Notes under the pieces: generated by a model
What the model was told of the DNA's origin: nothing
Seen by the model: only the letters and a program-made list of their open reading frames with translations
Databases searched by the model: none
Made by a program: the position numbers and the translations under genes
Assembly (NCBI GenBank): GCA_003280185.1
Contig: QCFP01000007.1
Span: 1 to 29,842 of the forward strand
Length of the DNA stretch: 29,842 nucleotides
Source: Prochlorococcus sp. AG-363-L02
GTDB lineage: Bacteria > Cyanobacteriota > Cyanobacteriia > PCC-6307 > Cyanobiaceae
Direction of reading: 5' to 3'
In this document: in pieces, positions 17,018 to 25,129 of the stretch
Numbering within the stretch: the first letter of the stretch is position 1
How the letters are laid out: every line of letters starts with the position of its first letter

Positions 17018-18186
17018 TTTTTCAAGGTCTCAAGAGCTTGCATCAAGTCATCAGTAAGGTCCTTGAGGTCTTCACATCCAATAGATAGACGTATTAGCCC
17101 ATCATCAATACCAAGCTTAAGCTTGGTGTCCCTATCAATAGATGCATGCGTCATGGAGGCTGGATGACATACAAGGCTTTCGATCCCACCAAGACTCTCT
17201 GCCATAGTGAAATAATTCAAATTTTTGCATATTTCATAAGTCTGATCTTGGGTTGCATTTATTTTAAGAGTAATAATTGACCCTCCAGCCTTCATTTGTT
17301 TGAGAGCAATTTCATGTTGAGGGTGACTAGAAAGAAACGGATATCGAACCCATTCAATACCTGGATGATTTAACAACTGCTGGGCAATCGCAAAGGCATT
17401 ATTACTTTGACGTTCAACGCGAAGAGGCATTGTTTTAATCCCTCGCGTAATCAACCAACAATCAAACGGGGAAGGTTGAAGTCCAAGTGCCTTTTGCGCA
17501 AAATCCAACTTCTTCTTCCATTTAGCATCCTCACTACAAATAGCCCCACCTAGAGCATCAGAATGACCATTAATGTATTTAGTTGTACTACACAATGAAA
17601 GTGTTGCACCAAGCTCTAAGGGGCGCTGGAAAAGAGGTGTTGCAAATGTATTGTCTACAACTACTGGGGCTTTTACTTTAATGGCATAATCACATATTGC
17701 AGCAATATCGATTACTTTGAGCATTGGATTAGTAGGACTTTCCAACCATATCATCTTTGGCTTTAAATCAATAATCTTAGAAAAATTTTTTTCGTCTGTA
17801 AAATCTACCCACACGGTCTTAATATCAAAACGTCTAAAAACTTCCTCGAATAAACGTACAGTACATCCATAAAGGTTCTCTTCACAAAGTACCAAGTCAC
17901 CCTTTTCTAAGGTTGAGACAATTGCTGTAATTGCACTTACTCCAGAGGCAAGTACTGTTACGTATTTGCAGCTTTCTACCGAAGACAAAACAGATTCCAA
18001 AATTCGAAAGTTTGGGTTACCAGAACGGGTGTAATCAAATCCATGAAGGTTCCCATGGGCAAATGTTGCACTAGGGAAAATAGGTGGCATTACTGTGCCT
18101 GTCTCAGAAGCAAAACTTTCTCCATGATGAATCGATCGAGTATTGATCCCTGGTCCTTCATCATGATTTGACTTGACTTGATCCAC
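17014..18186 (-). CDS. metB: Cystathionine gamma-synthase / gamma- or beta-lyase (MetB/MetC family)
   Basis: A 390-residue trans-sulfuration PLP enzyme of usual length. It shows INTRSIHHGE near the N terminus, FDYTRSGNPNFRILE with the substrate/PLP-phosphate Tyr and Arg, VLASGVSAITAIV, WLESPTNPMLKVIDI, VVDNTFATPLFQRPLELGA and the PLP lysine Lys203 in CSTTKYINGHSDALGG. The C-terminal domain has MAESLGGIESLVCHPASMTH. The gamma-synthase, gamma-lyase and beta-lyase activities cannot be told apart by eye, and with a second such enzyme directly downstream, a division of labour in methionine or reverse trans-sulfuration is likely. The start is GTG; no in-frame ATG lies near it. It is first in the metB-like, fungal-like CGS, cysK cluster. 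Confidence 0.88.
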   Translation of the reverse strand: MDQVKSNHDEGPGINTRSIHHGESFASETGTVMPPIFPSATFAHGNLHGFDYTRSGNPNFRILESVLSSVESCKYVTVLASGVSAITAIVSTLEKGDLVLCEENLYGCTVRLFEEVFRRFDIKTVWVDFTDEKNFSKIIDLKPKMIWLESPTNPMLKVIDIAAICDYAIKVKAPVVVDNTFATPLFQRPLELGATLSLCSTTKYINGHSDALGGAICSEDAKWKKKLDFAQKALGLQPSPFDCWLITRGIKTMPLRVERQSNNAFAIAQQLLNHPGIEWVRYPFLSSHPQHEIALKQMKAGGSIITLKINATQDQTYEICKNLNYFTMAESLGGIESLVCHPASMTHASIDRDTKLKLGIDDGLIRLSIGCEDLKDLTDDLMQALETLKK

Positions 18187-18257
18187 AACTATGCAGGAAC
18201 TTTATTTGGTTAAAGAGCGATATAAAAACCCTTGATTATTGCTTTCACAATAACTGG

Positions 18258-18271
18258 GCTTTTATAACAGG
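18258..18271 (-). promoter_or_regulatory. Repeat copy 1 and candidate promoter of the metB-like gene
   Basis: GCTTTTATAACAGG on the + strand. Read on the minus strand it contains TGTTATAAA, an extended -10 pattern, with TTGTTG 16 bases upstream. Transcription from here would give a leader of about 60 bases for the metB-like gene. The same 14 bases recur at 18475-18488. Confidence 0.35.
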
Positions 18272-18474
18272 ACAGAGTGAAGCAACAATCAAAGCTGACA
18301 CCAATAATGCCTGCTTTTTTAAGATAGATACTTCTTACAGTAATTTACACCTTAGCTTTGTTGCAATAGATGGGTACAAATTCAAGCGACTTTTCTTTGC
18401 GCTCATATTCAGGCATCTCTAGAACTTTGATCCTTGAACGAAATTTTCACTTACAAACACTGACTGAAAGTAAA

Positions 18475-18488
18475 GCTTTTATAACAGG
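18475..18488. repeat. Repeat copy 2 of GCTTTTATAACAGG
   Basis: An exact second copy of the 14-mer at 18258-18271, in the same orientation, 217 bases away. It lies just downstream of the stop of the small ORF at 18511. Confidence 0.5.
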
Positions 18489-18510
18489 GAGAACACTACT
18501 AAGGTATAAC

Positions 18511-18660
18511 CTAATCGCTATGGAACAAAGGGTTTAAAGTCACATCAAATAAAAATGGAGCACACCCCAAATACCATGAAGTATACGAAGCCCCAAATAT
18601 CGAAAAGGGCATTTCCAGCTGACTATCAGCGACCTTAACTCCTAATAGCACAAAATCCAT
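18511..18660 (-). CDS. Small hydrophobic ORF, 49 residues, unknown function
   Basis: A short minus-strand ORF with an ATG start preceded at 5 bases by AGGAG, one of the best ribosome binding sites in the window. The product starts MDFVLLGVKVADSQLEMPFS and ends in a hydrophobic, aromatic stretch (SWYLGCAPFLFDVTLNP), perhaps one membrane-associated segment. I do not recognise it. Its start shares a CATG with the start of the divergent DUF2079 gene, so its leader lies inside that gene. Picocyanobacteria carry many small proteins of this size. A longer in-frame version to 18807 lies antisense to the DUF2079 coding region and I do not favour it. It may still be a chance ORF. Confidence 0.45.
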   Translation of the reverse strand: MDFVLLGVKVADSQLEMPFSIFGASYTSWYLGCAPFLFDVTLNPLFHSD

Positions 18661-20062
18661 GACTTCTCCTTTATTTGCATTCTCCTTAATATTCAGCGCA
18701 ATCCTCTTATTTTTAGCAAGTTTACAGCACTTTCTTTTAGGCACACAAGTTTCTGACATTGGCACATTTGAGCAATTTAGCTGGCTAATCGCAAATGGCA
18801 AACTCAATGTTTCCAGTAGTTTTCGAGGTATAACTCCTCTACAAGATCACTTCTCTTTGTTATTAATTCCAATTGGGCTTATATACAAGATCTTACCGAG
18901 TACATATACATTATTAGCCCTTCAATCTTTCTCTCTCGGAATATTACCCGCTATAGCAGCAAATGAAACAACAAAATCAAACAACAACCGAAAACTATTA
19001 CTCGCTCTAATAATCGCCATTACGCTTTCTCCATATATCTTTCTAGTTAACCTAGGCGACTTCCATCCAGAAATACTAACAGCCCCTTTAATGCTGTTAG
19101 CAATTTCAGAGACCAGTAAACGAAGAAATTGGTTATATTACACATCCTTACTGATCTCACTTTCAGCCAAAAAAGCTCAAGTCTTGTTTGGTGTTGGACT
19201 GGCTATATACAGTCTCGCAAAAGGCCAAAGCAAAAGGGCTATCACAACCCTAACTATATCTTCTATTTGGTGGATAGTTTCATCAAATTACTCTGCTATT
19301 GGTGGAGATTATATAAAACTTAGGCTTGGGTATCTTGGTAACAACATACAAGAAATAGTATTCACACTAGTCACTAGGCCTTGGCAAATCTTTACTGAAG
19401 CCTCTCCCGAATCGATCTTATTATATACACTAGGATTGATACTACCATTTTTAGCTTTAATCAGTAAAAGGTCTATACCTGCAATTTTGGCGACTTTTCC
19501 GGTCTATTTTACTAATATAATTTCCTCAGAGGGGATTCAGAGAGAACTGAACCATCATTATTCAATAATAATAGTGCCTTTTCTAATAGCAGGGTGCATA
19601 GAGACAATTAATAGCTGGAAAGATATTTCAAGATCCGTCTCAAATAGAATCTATTATATTACAATTATAACTTCATTATTAGCATTCATCGGCTATTCAA
19701 GGATAGGTTATTTTAGCACTAGGTATTTTCCTCTATACAGCGAAGCGATTGCATTCCAAGAAGCTAAACAGGGGATATCAAGTAAAAACAGTGTTCTAAC
19801 AAATAAGACCTACGCGGCACATCTTGCAAATAGAGAAATATTAAAAATAATTGAAACAGGCGATTATTCTCCTGTTGAAAGATTCGATTATATTCTATTA
19901 CCTCAGAGCACTAATCTTGAAAGCAAAGGTGGAAAATTAGTACCAATAAAAGGTTCAGAGACTGAGAAAGTAATTGAGAAGGTAATTCAAGAAGCTAGGG
20001 AAGGAGGTCTTAAATGTTCATCTTATAATAAGTTCATCAGATTATGCACCAAGAGCCCGTAA
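18659..20062 (+). CDS. DUF2079 polytopic membrane protein
   Basis: A 467-residue integral membrane protein of the DUF2079 (COG3463) family, thought to have a GT-C glycosyltransferase-like fold. The function is unknown. The N-terminal helix is followed by family motifs VSDIGTFEQFSWLI, GITPLQDHFSLLLIPIGLIY, NLGDFHPEILTAPLMLLA and SLSAKKAQVLFGVGLA. About ten hydrophobic segments follow, up to roughly residue 355, then a soluble C-terminal tail of about 110 residues. HPE and the acidic SDIG loop resemble the conserved acidic positions of GT-C enzymes (inference). The gene is visibly richer in A/T and in ATA codons than its neighbours, and its start lacks a Shine-Dalgarno site, both suggestive of an accessory or transferred gene. 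Confidence 0.82.
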   Translation: MTSPLFAFSLIFSAILLFLASLQHFLLGTQVSDIGTFEQFSWLIANGKLNVSSSFRGITPLQDHFSLLLIPIGLIYKILPSTYTLLALQSFSLGILPAIAANETTKSNNNRKLLLALIIAITLSPYIFLVNLGDFHPEILTAPLMLLAISETSKRRNWLYYTSLLISLSAKKAQVLFGVGLAIYSLAKGQSKRAITTLTISSIWWIVSSNYSAIGGDYIKLRLGYLGNNIQEIVFTLVTRPWQIFTEASPESILLYTLGLILPFLALISKRSIPAILATFPVYFTNIISSEGIQRELNHHYSIIIVPFLIAGCIETINSWKDISRSVSNRIYYITIITSLLAFIGYSRIGYFSTRYFPLYSEAIAFQEAKQGISSKNSVLTNKTYAAHLANREILKIIETGDYSPVERFDYILLPQSTNLESKGGKLVPIKGSETEKVIEKVIQEAREGGLKCSSYNKFIRLCTKSP

Positions 20063-20301
20063 AAATACTATTCACTAGATTAAACGATCGGGTTAGGATT
20101 ATAAGGACTTTTCGTCTTGAAGTGGAAAGATTTAGCCTTAAAGCTATTACAATTCACACTTAGCATCTTATTAACAAAAAACTCCAATTTAAAAAGGAAC
20201 AAGCCTGAAGACAAGAAATAAGTGTCTAAGTAAATACTTCTTCTCGTTTTACGTTTGCACAAACCCTATTAACCGCTAGGAATTAAGTAAAGAGAAAATA
20301 C
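20063..20301. other. AT-rich intergenic leader before glpK
   Basis: A 239-base AT-rich gap. It should contain the glpK-glpD promoter, but I see no convincing -35/-10 pair or operator. The only minus-strand ORF here starts with TTG, is Lys/Phe-rich and has no ribosome binding site. Confidence 0.5.
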
Positions 20302-21810
20302 ATGGCAAATCAACCTCTTCTGCTCGCACTAGATCAAGGAACCAGTAGTTCCAGAGCAGCTGTTTTCACTTGCACAGGTGAACTCATTGCAAGCGCCAGC
20401 GCTCCTCTATCGATCCATTATCCACAAGATGGCTGGGTAGAACAAGACCCTCTGGGGATCTGGGAAAGTCAATTAGAAGCTATGAAGAGCTTGGAAAGAC
20501 AACTCAGCACTAACCAAGTCAATGCAATTGTAAGTTGTGGCATTACGAATCAAAGAGAGACAACAATTATTTGGAGGAGAAGTAATAGCGAGCCCTGCGG
20601 CCCCGCACTGGTATGGCAGGACGGACGCACAACCAATACCTGCGCATTCTGGAAACAAGAAGGGTTAGAAGCCGAATGGAGGAGACGTACCGGGCTTTTA
20701 CTCGACCCATATTTCAGTGCGAGCAAAATCAACTGGTTGTTAACCAATCACGATGAAGCTAGTAAAGCCAATGCTCAAGAAGATCTTTGCTTTGGGACAG
20801 TAGAGAGTTGGCTTGTTTGGAACCTGACTTTAGGAGAGACACACTGCTCTGACATGAGTAACGCTAGTCGCACGCTCTTAATGGATTTGGAGCATAGAAC
20901 TTGGGTTGAACCTTTTTGCGACACCATTGGAATAAAGATGAATGCCTTGCCAGAGCTAGTGCCATGTCGAGGAGAATTCGGAGTCATCGCTAAAGAACAT
21001 CCCTTTGGAGGCGTCCCAATAAATGCACTCCTTGGAGATCAACAAGCCGCCACACTTGGCCAACTATGCCTAGATGTTGGAACAGCTAAATGCACTTATG
21101 GAACAGGGGCCTTTTTAGTGGTAAATACTGGGAATGAAATCAAACGTTCGAATTTGGGACTATTAAGTACTCTTGGCTGGACAGACGAAAAAGGTATCGC
21201 AACTTATTGCCTAGAGGGAAGCCTCTTCAATGCTGGAACAGTTGTGCAATGGTTAAGAGATGGACTAGAAATTATTGAAACCGCAGATGAGATCAATCAA
21301 CTCGCAGAAAAAGTCACTGATGCTGCCGGAGTAATGCTTGTACCTGCATTCACAGGGTGGGGAACACCTCATTGGGATCCAAATGCACGTGGGCTTCTCA
21401 TAGGACTGACCCGTGACAGTCAAAAAGGACATATAGCTCGAGCTGCACTAGAAGGGATTGCCTTGTCTGTTGCAACATTGGTAGAGCTTTCTGAAAAAGC
21501 CTTGGGAAAATCGCTAGGAGAATTAGCCGTAGACGGAGGTGCTGCAAAGTCCAATCTTCTTCTTCAAGCTCAAGCCAATAGCACTGGTCTCAGTATCAGG
21601 CGCCCTAAAAATCTCGAAAGCACTGCTAAAGGAGCTGCCCTATTAGCTGGAGTACAGGCAGGTCTGATTCAAGATCTAAAAGATCTTGAATCACAAAGAA
21701 TTGAAGGGTCAAAACTTTTCACCCCAACAATTGAGGCTTCGGCACGCGATTTATGGCGATCAAAATGGGATGAAGCAGTCCTAAGGAGTCTCAAATGGCA
21801 TGACGCATAA
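20302..21810 (+). CDS. glpK: Glycerol kinase
   Basis: GlpK phosphorylates glycerol to sn-glycerol-3-phosphate using ATP. The 502-residue protein is full length and has the FGGY-kinase features: LLALDQGTSSSRAAVF (phosphate 1), GITNQRETTIIW, LVWQDGRT, PYFSASKINWLL, the catalytic Asp in LLGDQQAATLGQ, and GTGAFLVVNTG in the ATP domain. The C-terminal part has VPAFTGWGTPHWDPNARG and VDGGAAKSNLLLQ. The ATG start has AAAGAG upstream. The stop overlaps the glpD start by 11 bases, so the two genes form a translationally coupled operon for glycerol or glycerol-3-phosphate use. No glycerol facilitator gene is next to them. Confidence 0.96.
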   Translation: MANQPLLLALDQGTSSSRAAVFTCTGELIASASAPLSIHYPQDGWVEQDPLGIWESQLEAMKSLERQLSTNQVNAIVSCGITNQRETTIIWRRSNSEPCGPALVWQDGRTTNTCAFWKQEGLEAEWRRRTGLLLDPYFSASKINWLLTNHDEASKANAQEDLCFGTVESWLVWNLTLGETHCSDMSNASRTLLMDLEHRTWVEPFCDTIGIKMNALPELVPCRGEFGVIAKEHPFGGVPINALLGDQQAATLGQLCLDVGTAKCTYGTGAFLVVNTGNEIKRSNLGLLSTLGWTDEKGIATYCLEGSLFNAGTVVQWLRDGLEIIETADEINQLAEKVTDAAGVMLVPAFTGWGTPHWDPNARGLLIGLTRDSQKGHIARAALEGIALSVATLVELSEKALGKSLGELAVDGGAAKSNLLLQAQANSTGLSIRRPKNLESTAKGAALLAGVQAGLIQDLKDLESQRIEGSKLFTPTIEASARDLWRSKWDEAVLRSLKWHDA

Positions 21811-23392
21811 CACCCAAAATTTTGATTTACTTGTCATCGGTGCTGGTGCAACTGGTTCTTGTCTAGCTTACGAAGCAAGTTGCCGTGGTTTAAAAGTTGC
21901 CCTGTTAGATAGTGGTGATATAGGTGGAGGTACAAGTTGTCGTAGCACTAAACTTCTTCATGGAGGGGTTCGGTATCTCGAATTAGCTTTCAAAACTTTT
22001 GATCTGGCACAACTCAAGCTTGTTCGCGAAGCACTACTTGAACGTGAATATTGGCTAAAGCAAGTGCCTTTCCTAACACGACGAATAGACCTTGTTCTCC
22101 CCACTGAAAGCCTATTCCAAAAAGGTTATTACCAAATAGGTCTGGGAATTTATGATGCTCTCGCAGGCGAAAAATCTATAGCACATAGTCGAATACTCTC
22201 TCAAAAACAATTAAAGATAGCCTTACCATTCTTGAGAGAAGATTTAAACGGTGGGATTACCTATAGTGATGGACAATTTGACGATGCTCGCTTAAACCTT
22301 TTACTTGCCCTCACAGCAAAAAGAGCAGGTGCATTTATCAAAACTCGCTGCCAAGTTATAGAGTTTGAAAAAGATGCGAATGGAAAACTTTGTGCCGCTA
22401 TCAGTGAAGATTCCAATGGTCAACAGAATCGGTGGAATGCTAAGGCAATAGTGAATGCCACTGGAATTTATTCAGACAGACTACGCCAAATAGCCAATAG
22501 CAGTGTTCAACAGCGCATGCTTACTAGCCGAGGAGTTCATCTAGTAACTGCAGAAAACTTATGTCCACAAAATATTGGACTAATTATCCCCAAAACCAAT
22601 GATGGAAGAGTAGTTTTCGCCCTGCCATTTCACGGAAGGACTTTAGTCGGTACAACAGATAAGCCTTGCCATTTTAATGAAGTATGTCAACCCTCAGAGC
22701 AAGAAAAAAACTACTTGATTAATTACATTCGCTCCTGGTTCCCAGGAACAAAAAAACATCATATAACAAGTGAATGGTCAGGAGGGAGGCCTCTTCTAAA
22801 GCCTCTTAAGGAAAGAGTACAAACAAGTCGTGTTGTCCGTGAACACGAAATTGAAATTCTTCCATGCGGACTAATCAGCGCGATGGGAGGCAAATGGACA
22901 ACCTGTCGCACTATTGCTCTGGACACTTTAAAAGCAGTCGAAGAGGTGATGTCCCATGAATTGCCTAAACGCAAACAAATCCCAATAATTGGTTCAACCA
23001 ATAATCCTTCTCTGACTATAAAGCTATTATATGAACATAAAGAAAAGCTCAAGCTATTACTGCCTAACAACAAATTACAAGACCAACAAACAAAACATCT
23101 TCTCTCAAATTACGGACTAGAAGCACTACCGATGATTGAAAATACTCCTGAGAAGGACAGACAACCTCTTAGCAACTTAATTCCTATCTGCAAAGCCGAG
23201 TTCAAGCATTGGATCGAAAATGAATATGCTCAAACACCTACTGACATGCTTGCCCGTCGATGCAGGGTGGCAATGATAGACATAAAAGAAGCTAAAAACC
23301 TTTCTTCACATGCGGTAAATGCTCTCAGGTCTAGAGGTCTACCAACCGAAAAACTCACACTTGAAGATAATCCAATCAGGCTACAAATCTGA
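21800..23392 (+). CDS. glpD: Glycerol-3-phosphate dehydrogenase, FAD-dependent
   Basis: GlpD oxidises sn-glycerol-3-phosphate to dihydroxyacetone phosphate at the membrane and passes electrons to quinone. The 530-residue protein has the FAD-binding LLVIGAGATGSCLAYEA (residues 10-26), GGGTSCRSTKLLHGGVRYLE, VNATGIYSDRLRQ, SRGVHLV, VFALPFHGRTLVGTTD and SAMGGKWTTCRTIALD, all family signatures. The C-terminal domain contains TPTDMLARRCRVAMID. It is coupled to glpK upstream, so glycerol can enter central carbon metabolism. Its stop overlaps the convergent GH13 gene by 12 bases. Confidence 0.96.
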   Translation: MTHNTQNFDLLVIGAGATGSCLAYEASCRGLKVALLDSGDIGGGTSCRSTKLLHGGVRYLELAFKTFDLAQLKLVREALLEREYWLKQVPFLTRRIDLVLPTESLFQKGYYQIGLGIYDALAGEKSIAHSRILSQKQLKIALPFLREDLNGGITYSDGQFDDARLNLLLALTAKRAGAFIKTRCQVIEFEKDANGKLCAAISEDSNGQQNRWNAKAIVNATGIYSDRLRQIANSSVQQRMLTSRGVHLVTAENLCPQNIGLIIPKTNDGRVVFALPFHGRTLVGTTDKPCHFNEVCQPSEQEKNYLINYIRSWFPGTKKHHITSEWSGGRPLLKPLKERVQTSRVVREHEIEILPCGLISAMGGKWTTCRTIALDTLKAVEEVMSHELPKRKQIPIIGSTNNPSLTIKLLYEHKEKLKLLLPNNKLQDQQTKHLLSNYGLEALPMIENTPEKDRQPLSNLIPICKAEFKHWIENEYAQTPTDMLARRCRVAMIDIKEAKNLSSHAVNALRSRGLPTEKLTLEDNPIRLQI

Positions 23393-25126
23393 ACCACTCC
23401 CATCATTAGGTGTTTGCGGGGAAGACTCTACTTCGCCAATAAGCCACCAACTAAAACCATAAGAAGGCAGATAAACGAACCAATCTTGGGCTGCAGTTGG
23501 ATATTCACACCCCCATAGAACTTCTCTGGTCCTCGCACCTTTCCATCTAGAGAGATCTAATCGCAAGGAAGCTCCAGCAGCGGAAAGATTAGCGGCAACG
23601 AGTACTGTCATTGCATGATTAGTTCTGGTGTAGACAATTACACTTGGATGACTACTCTCAAGAAGATTAAAGTCTCCAAACCTAAGCGCTGGCAATAACC
23701 GACGACAAGTAAGCATTCGCCGATGCCAATTCAACAAGGATCCAGGAAGTTGTTTCTGAACCTCAACATTAACAACCCTATAGTCATAGCCAGGAGAAGT
23801 AATTGGAGGAAGAACTAATAATGGATCTGGTGCTGAAGAGAAGCCTCCATTCCTTGATGAGCTCCATGCCATTGGAGTTCGATTAGGGTCCCGATCACGA
23901 AGTCCCGGCCAATCACCCATTCCCAACTCGTCTCCATAGTAAATACATGGCATTCCTGGCAGGCTATACAAAAGTGCATGCAACAATCGATTAGCTCTTA
24001 AATCACCATTCAAAAGAGGGGCGAGTCGACGATTTATCCCCCAATTAAGCCAATGTCCGTGACCTTGATGAAGCCCAGTTCGAATTGTTTTTATAAGTTC
24101 TTTAGGTATCAAGTGGCCATCACCTAGCCATAGCTCATCATGGTTACGTAGAGGCAAGGCCCATCGAAACCCAGGGACAGCCTCCTGAGATGCTTTTAGG
24201 CAAAGACGCAACTGGTGACAATTTCCGCTGGCAACTGCTGCGAAAAGATGTGCAGTAAGCACAAAATTAAAAGCTCCATGTAGCTCTTTGTCTTCCAAGT
24301 ATTGAGAGGCCTCGTTCACTGGTTGAATTGCCTCTGCTAGAAGCAAAATGTCGCGGTTACAAGAATCAACTCTTTCGCGAACCAACCTTAAAAACGCATG
24401 TGTTTTAGGCAATCCCTCACATCTACTACCCTCTTCCTCAAACAAAAAGGGAACAGCATCTAATCGAAATCCATCAACACCACGTTCTACCCAAAAATCG
24501 ATCACATCTAGCATTTGCTGTTGAACCCAAAGGTTCTCGTAATTGAGATCTGGTTGATTTCGTAGAAAACGATGAAAGTAATACTGCTTTGCTACCTCAT
24601 CCCATTGCCAATTAGATGCCTCGAATTTCCTAAATAAGACTGGTGCATCAGAATAACGGTTCTGATCATCGCTCCAAACATATGCATCTCTCTCTTGACT
24701 ACCTTTAGGTGCCCATCGGGCACGCTGAAACCAAGGGTGAAGATGACTTGTGTGATTAAGGACAAGATCAATAATCACCTTGATCCCATAGTCATGAGCA
24801 ACAGTTAAAAACCTATGAAATGACGCCAAGTCACCCAGCTCAGGATGAACACTCTTAAAATCAGTAATGTCATATCCACCGTCTTCTAAAGGTGAAGGAT
24901 AAAAAGGCGTCAACCAAATGGCCTCAATTCCCAACCAACGCAAATAGCTCAGTCTGCTTGTTAGCCCTTTTAAATCACCAATACCATCACCATTTCCGTC
25001 CGAAAAACTCCTAGGTATCAACTGATAAATAACCGTACCTTGCCACCAAGGATCTTTCTTTAGCATTCCTCTGCCTAGAATTGAGGTTCTTGATCCACTG
25101 CTACACAAACCTGACCCTATCGTCAT
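23381..25126 (-). CDS. treS: GH13 alpha-glucosyl enzyme, trehalose synthase-like
   Basis: An alpha-amylase-family enzyme most like trehalose synthase (maltose to trehalose isomerisation). Motifs are VIYQLIPRSFSDGNGDGIGD, IWLTPFYPSPLEDGGYDITD, DLVLNHTSHLHPWFQRAR, the nucleophile Asp223 in GFRLDAVPFLF, acid/base Glu265 in LLLAEA, and Asp330 in LRNHDELWL. A TreS-like NRRLAPLLNGDLRANRLLHALL, SLPGMPCIYYGDELGMGD and DRDPNRTPMAWSSSRNGGFS follow. There is no fused maltokinase. The ATG at 25126 is used; a TTG at 25138 is in frame and the ATG at 25066 (MLKKDPWW) may be the true start, since the domain begins there. A different GH13 specificity, such as glucosidase or sucrose-active, remains possible. 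Confidence 0.8.
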   Translation of the reverse strand: MTIGSGLCSSGSRTSILGRGMLKKDPWWQGTVIYQLIPRSFSDGNGDGIGDLKGLTSRLSYLRWLGIEAIWLTPFYPSPLEDGGYDITDFKSVHPELGDLASFHRFLTVAHDYGIKVIIDLVLNHTSHLHPWFQRARWAPKGSQERDAYVWSDDQNRYSDAPVLFRKFEASNWQWDEVAKQYYFHRFLRNQPDLNYENLWVQQQMLDVIDFWVERGVDGFRLDAVPFLFEEEGSRCEGLPKTHAFLRLVRERVDSCNRDILLLAEAIQPVNEASQYLEDKELHGAFNFVLTAHLFAAVASGNCHQLRLCLKASQEAVPGFRWALPLRNHDELWLGDGHLIPKELIKTIRTGLHQGHGHWLNWGINRRLAPLLNGDLRANRLLHALLYSLPGMPCIYYGDELGMGDWPGLRDRDPNRTPMAWSSSRNGGFSSAPDPLLVLPPITSPGYDYRVVNVEVQKQLPGSLLNWHRRMLTCRRLLPALRFGDFNLLESSHPSVIVYTRTNHAMTVLVAANLSAAGASLRLDLSRWKGARTREVLWGCEYPTAAQDWFVYLPSYGFSWWLIGEVESSPQTPNDGSGSDL

Positions 25127-25129
25127 CCC

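Larger units (their letters stand above)
18187..18510. other. Gene-poor spacer between metB-like gene and small ORF
   Basis: A 324-base AT-rich stretch with no convincing coding region, tRNA or known riboswitch. It holds two copies of a 14-bp direct repeat and a possible promoter for the metB-like gene. A small RNA cannot be excluded. Confidence 0.6.

Noticed and set aside
18187..18510. SAM riboswitch, tRNA or Yfr-type small RNA in the spacer
   Set aside because: I found no cloverleaf, no SAM aptamer-like helices and none of the Yfr1/Yfr2 core motifs I know; only the 14-bp repeat stands out.
18511..18807. Longer 98-residue version of the small minus-strand ORF
   Set aside because: The extra N-terminal half is antisense to the conserved first helix and SDIG motif of DUF2079, is Lys/Cys-rich, and the internal ATG at 18660 has the good ribosome binding site.
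20080..20262. 60-residue minus-strand ORF in the glpK leader
   Set aside because: TTG start, no ribosome binding site, Lys/Phe/Ser-rich composition expected from AT-rich noncoding DNA.
22759..23073. 104-residue minus-strand ORF
   Set aside because: It is antisense to conserved glpD sequence, including the SAMGGKWTTCR motif.
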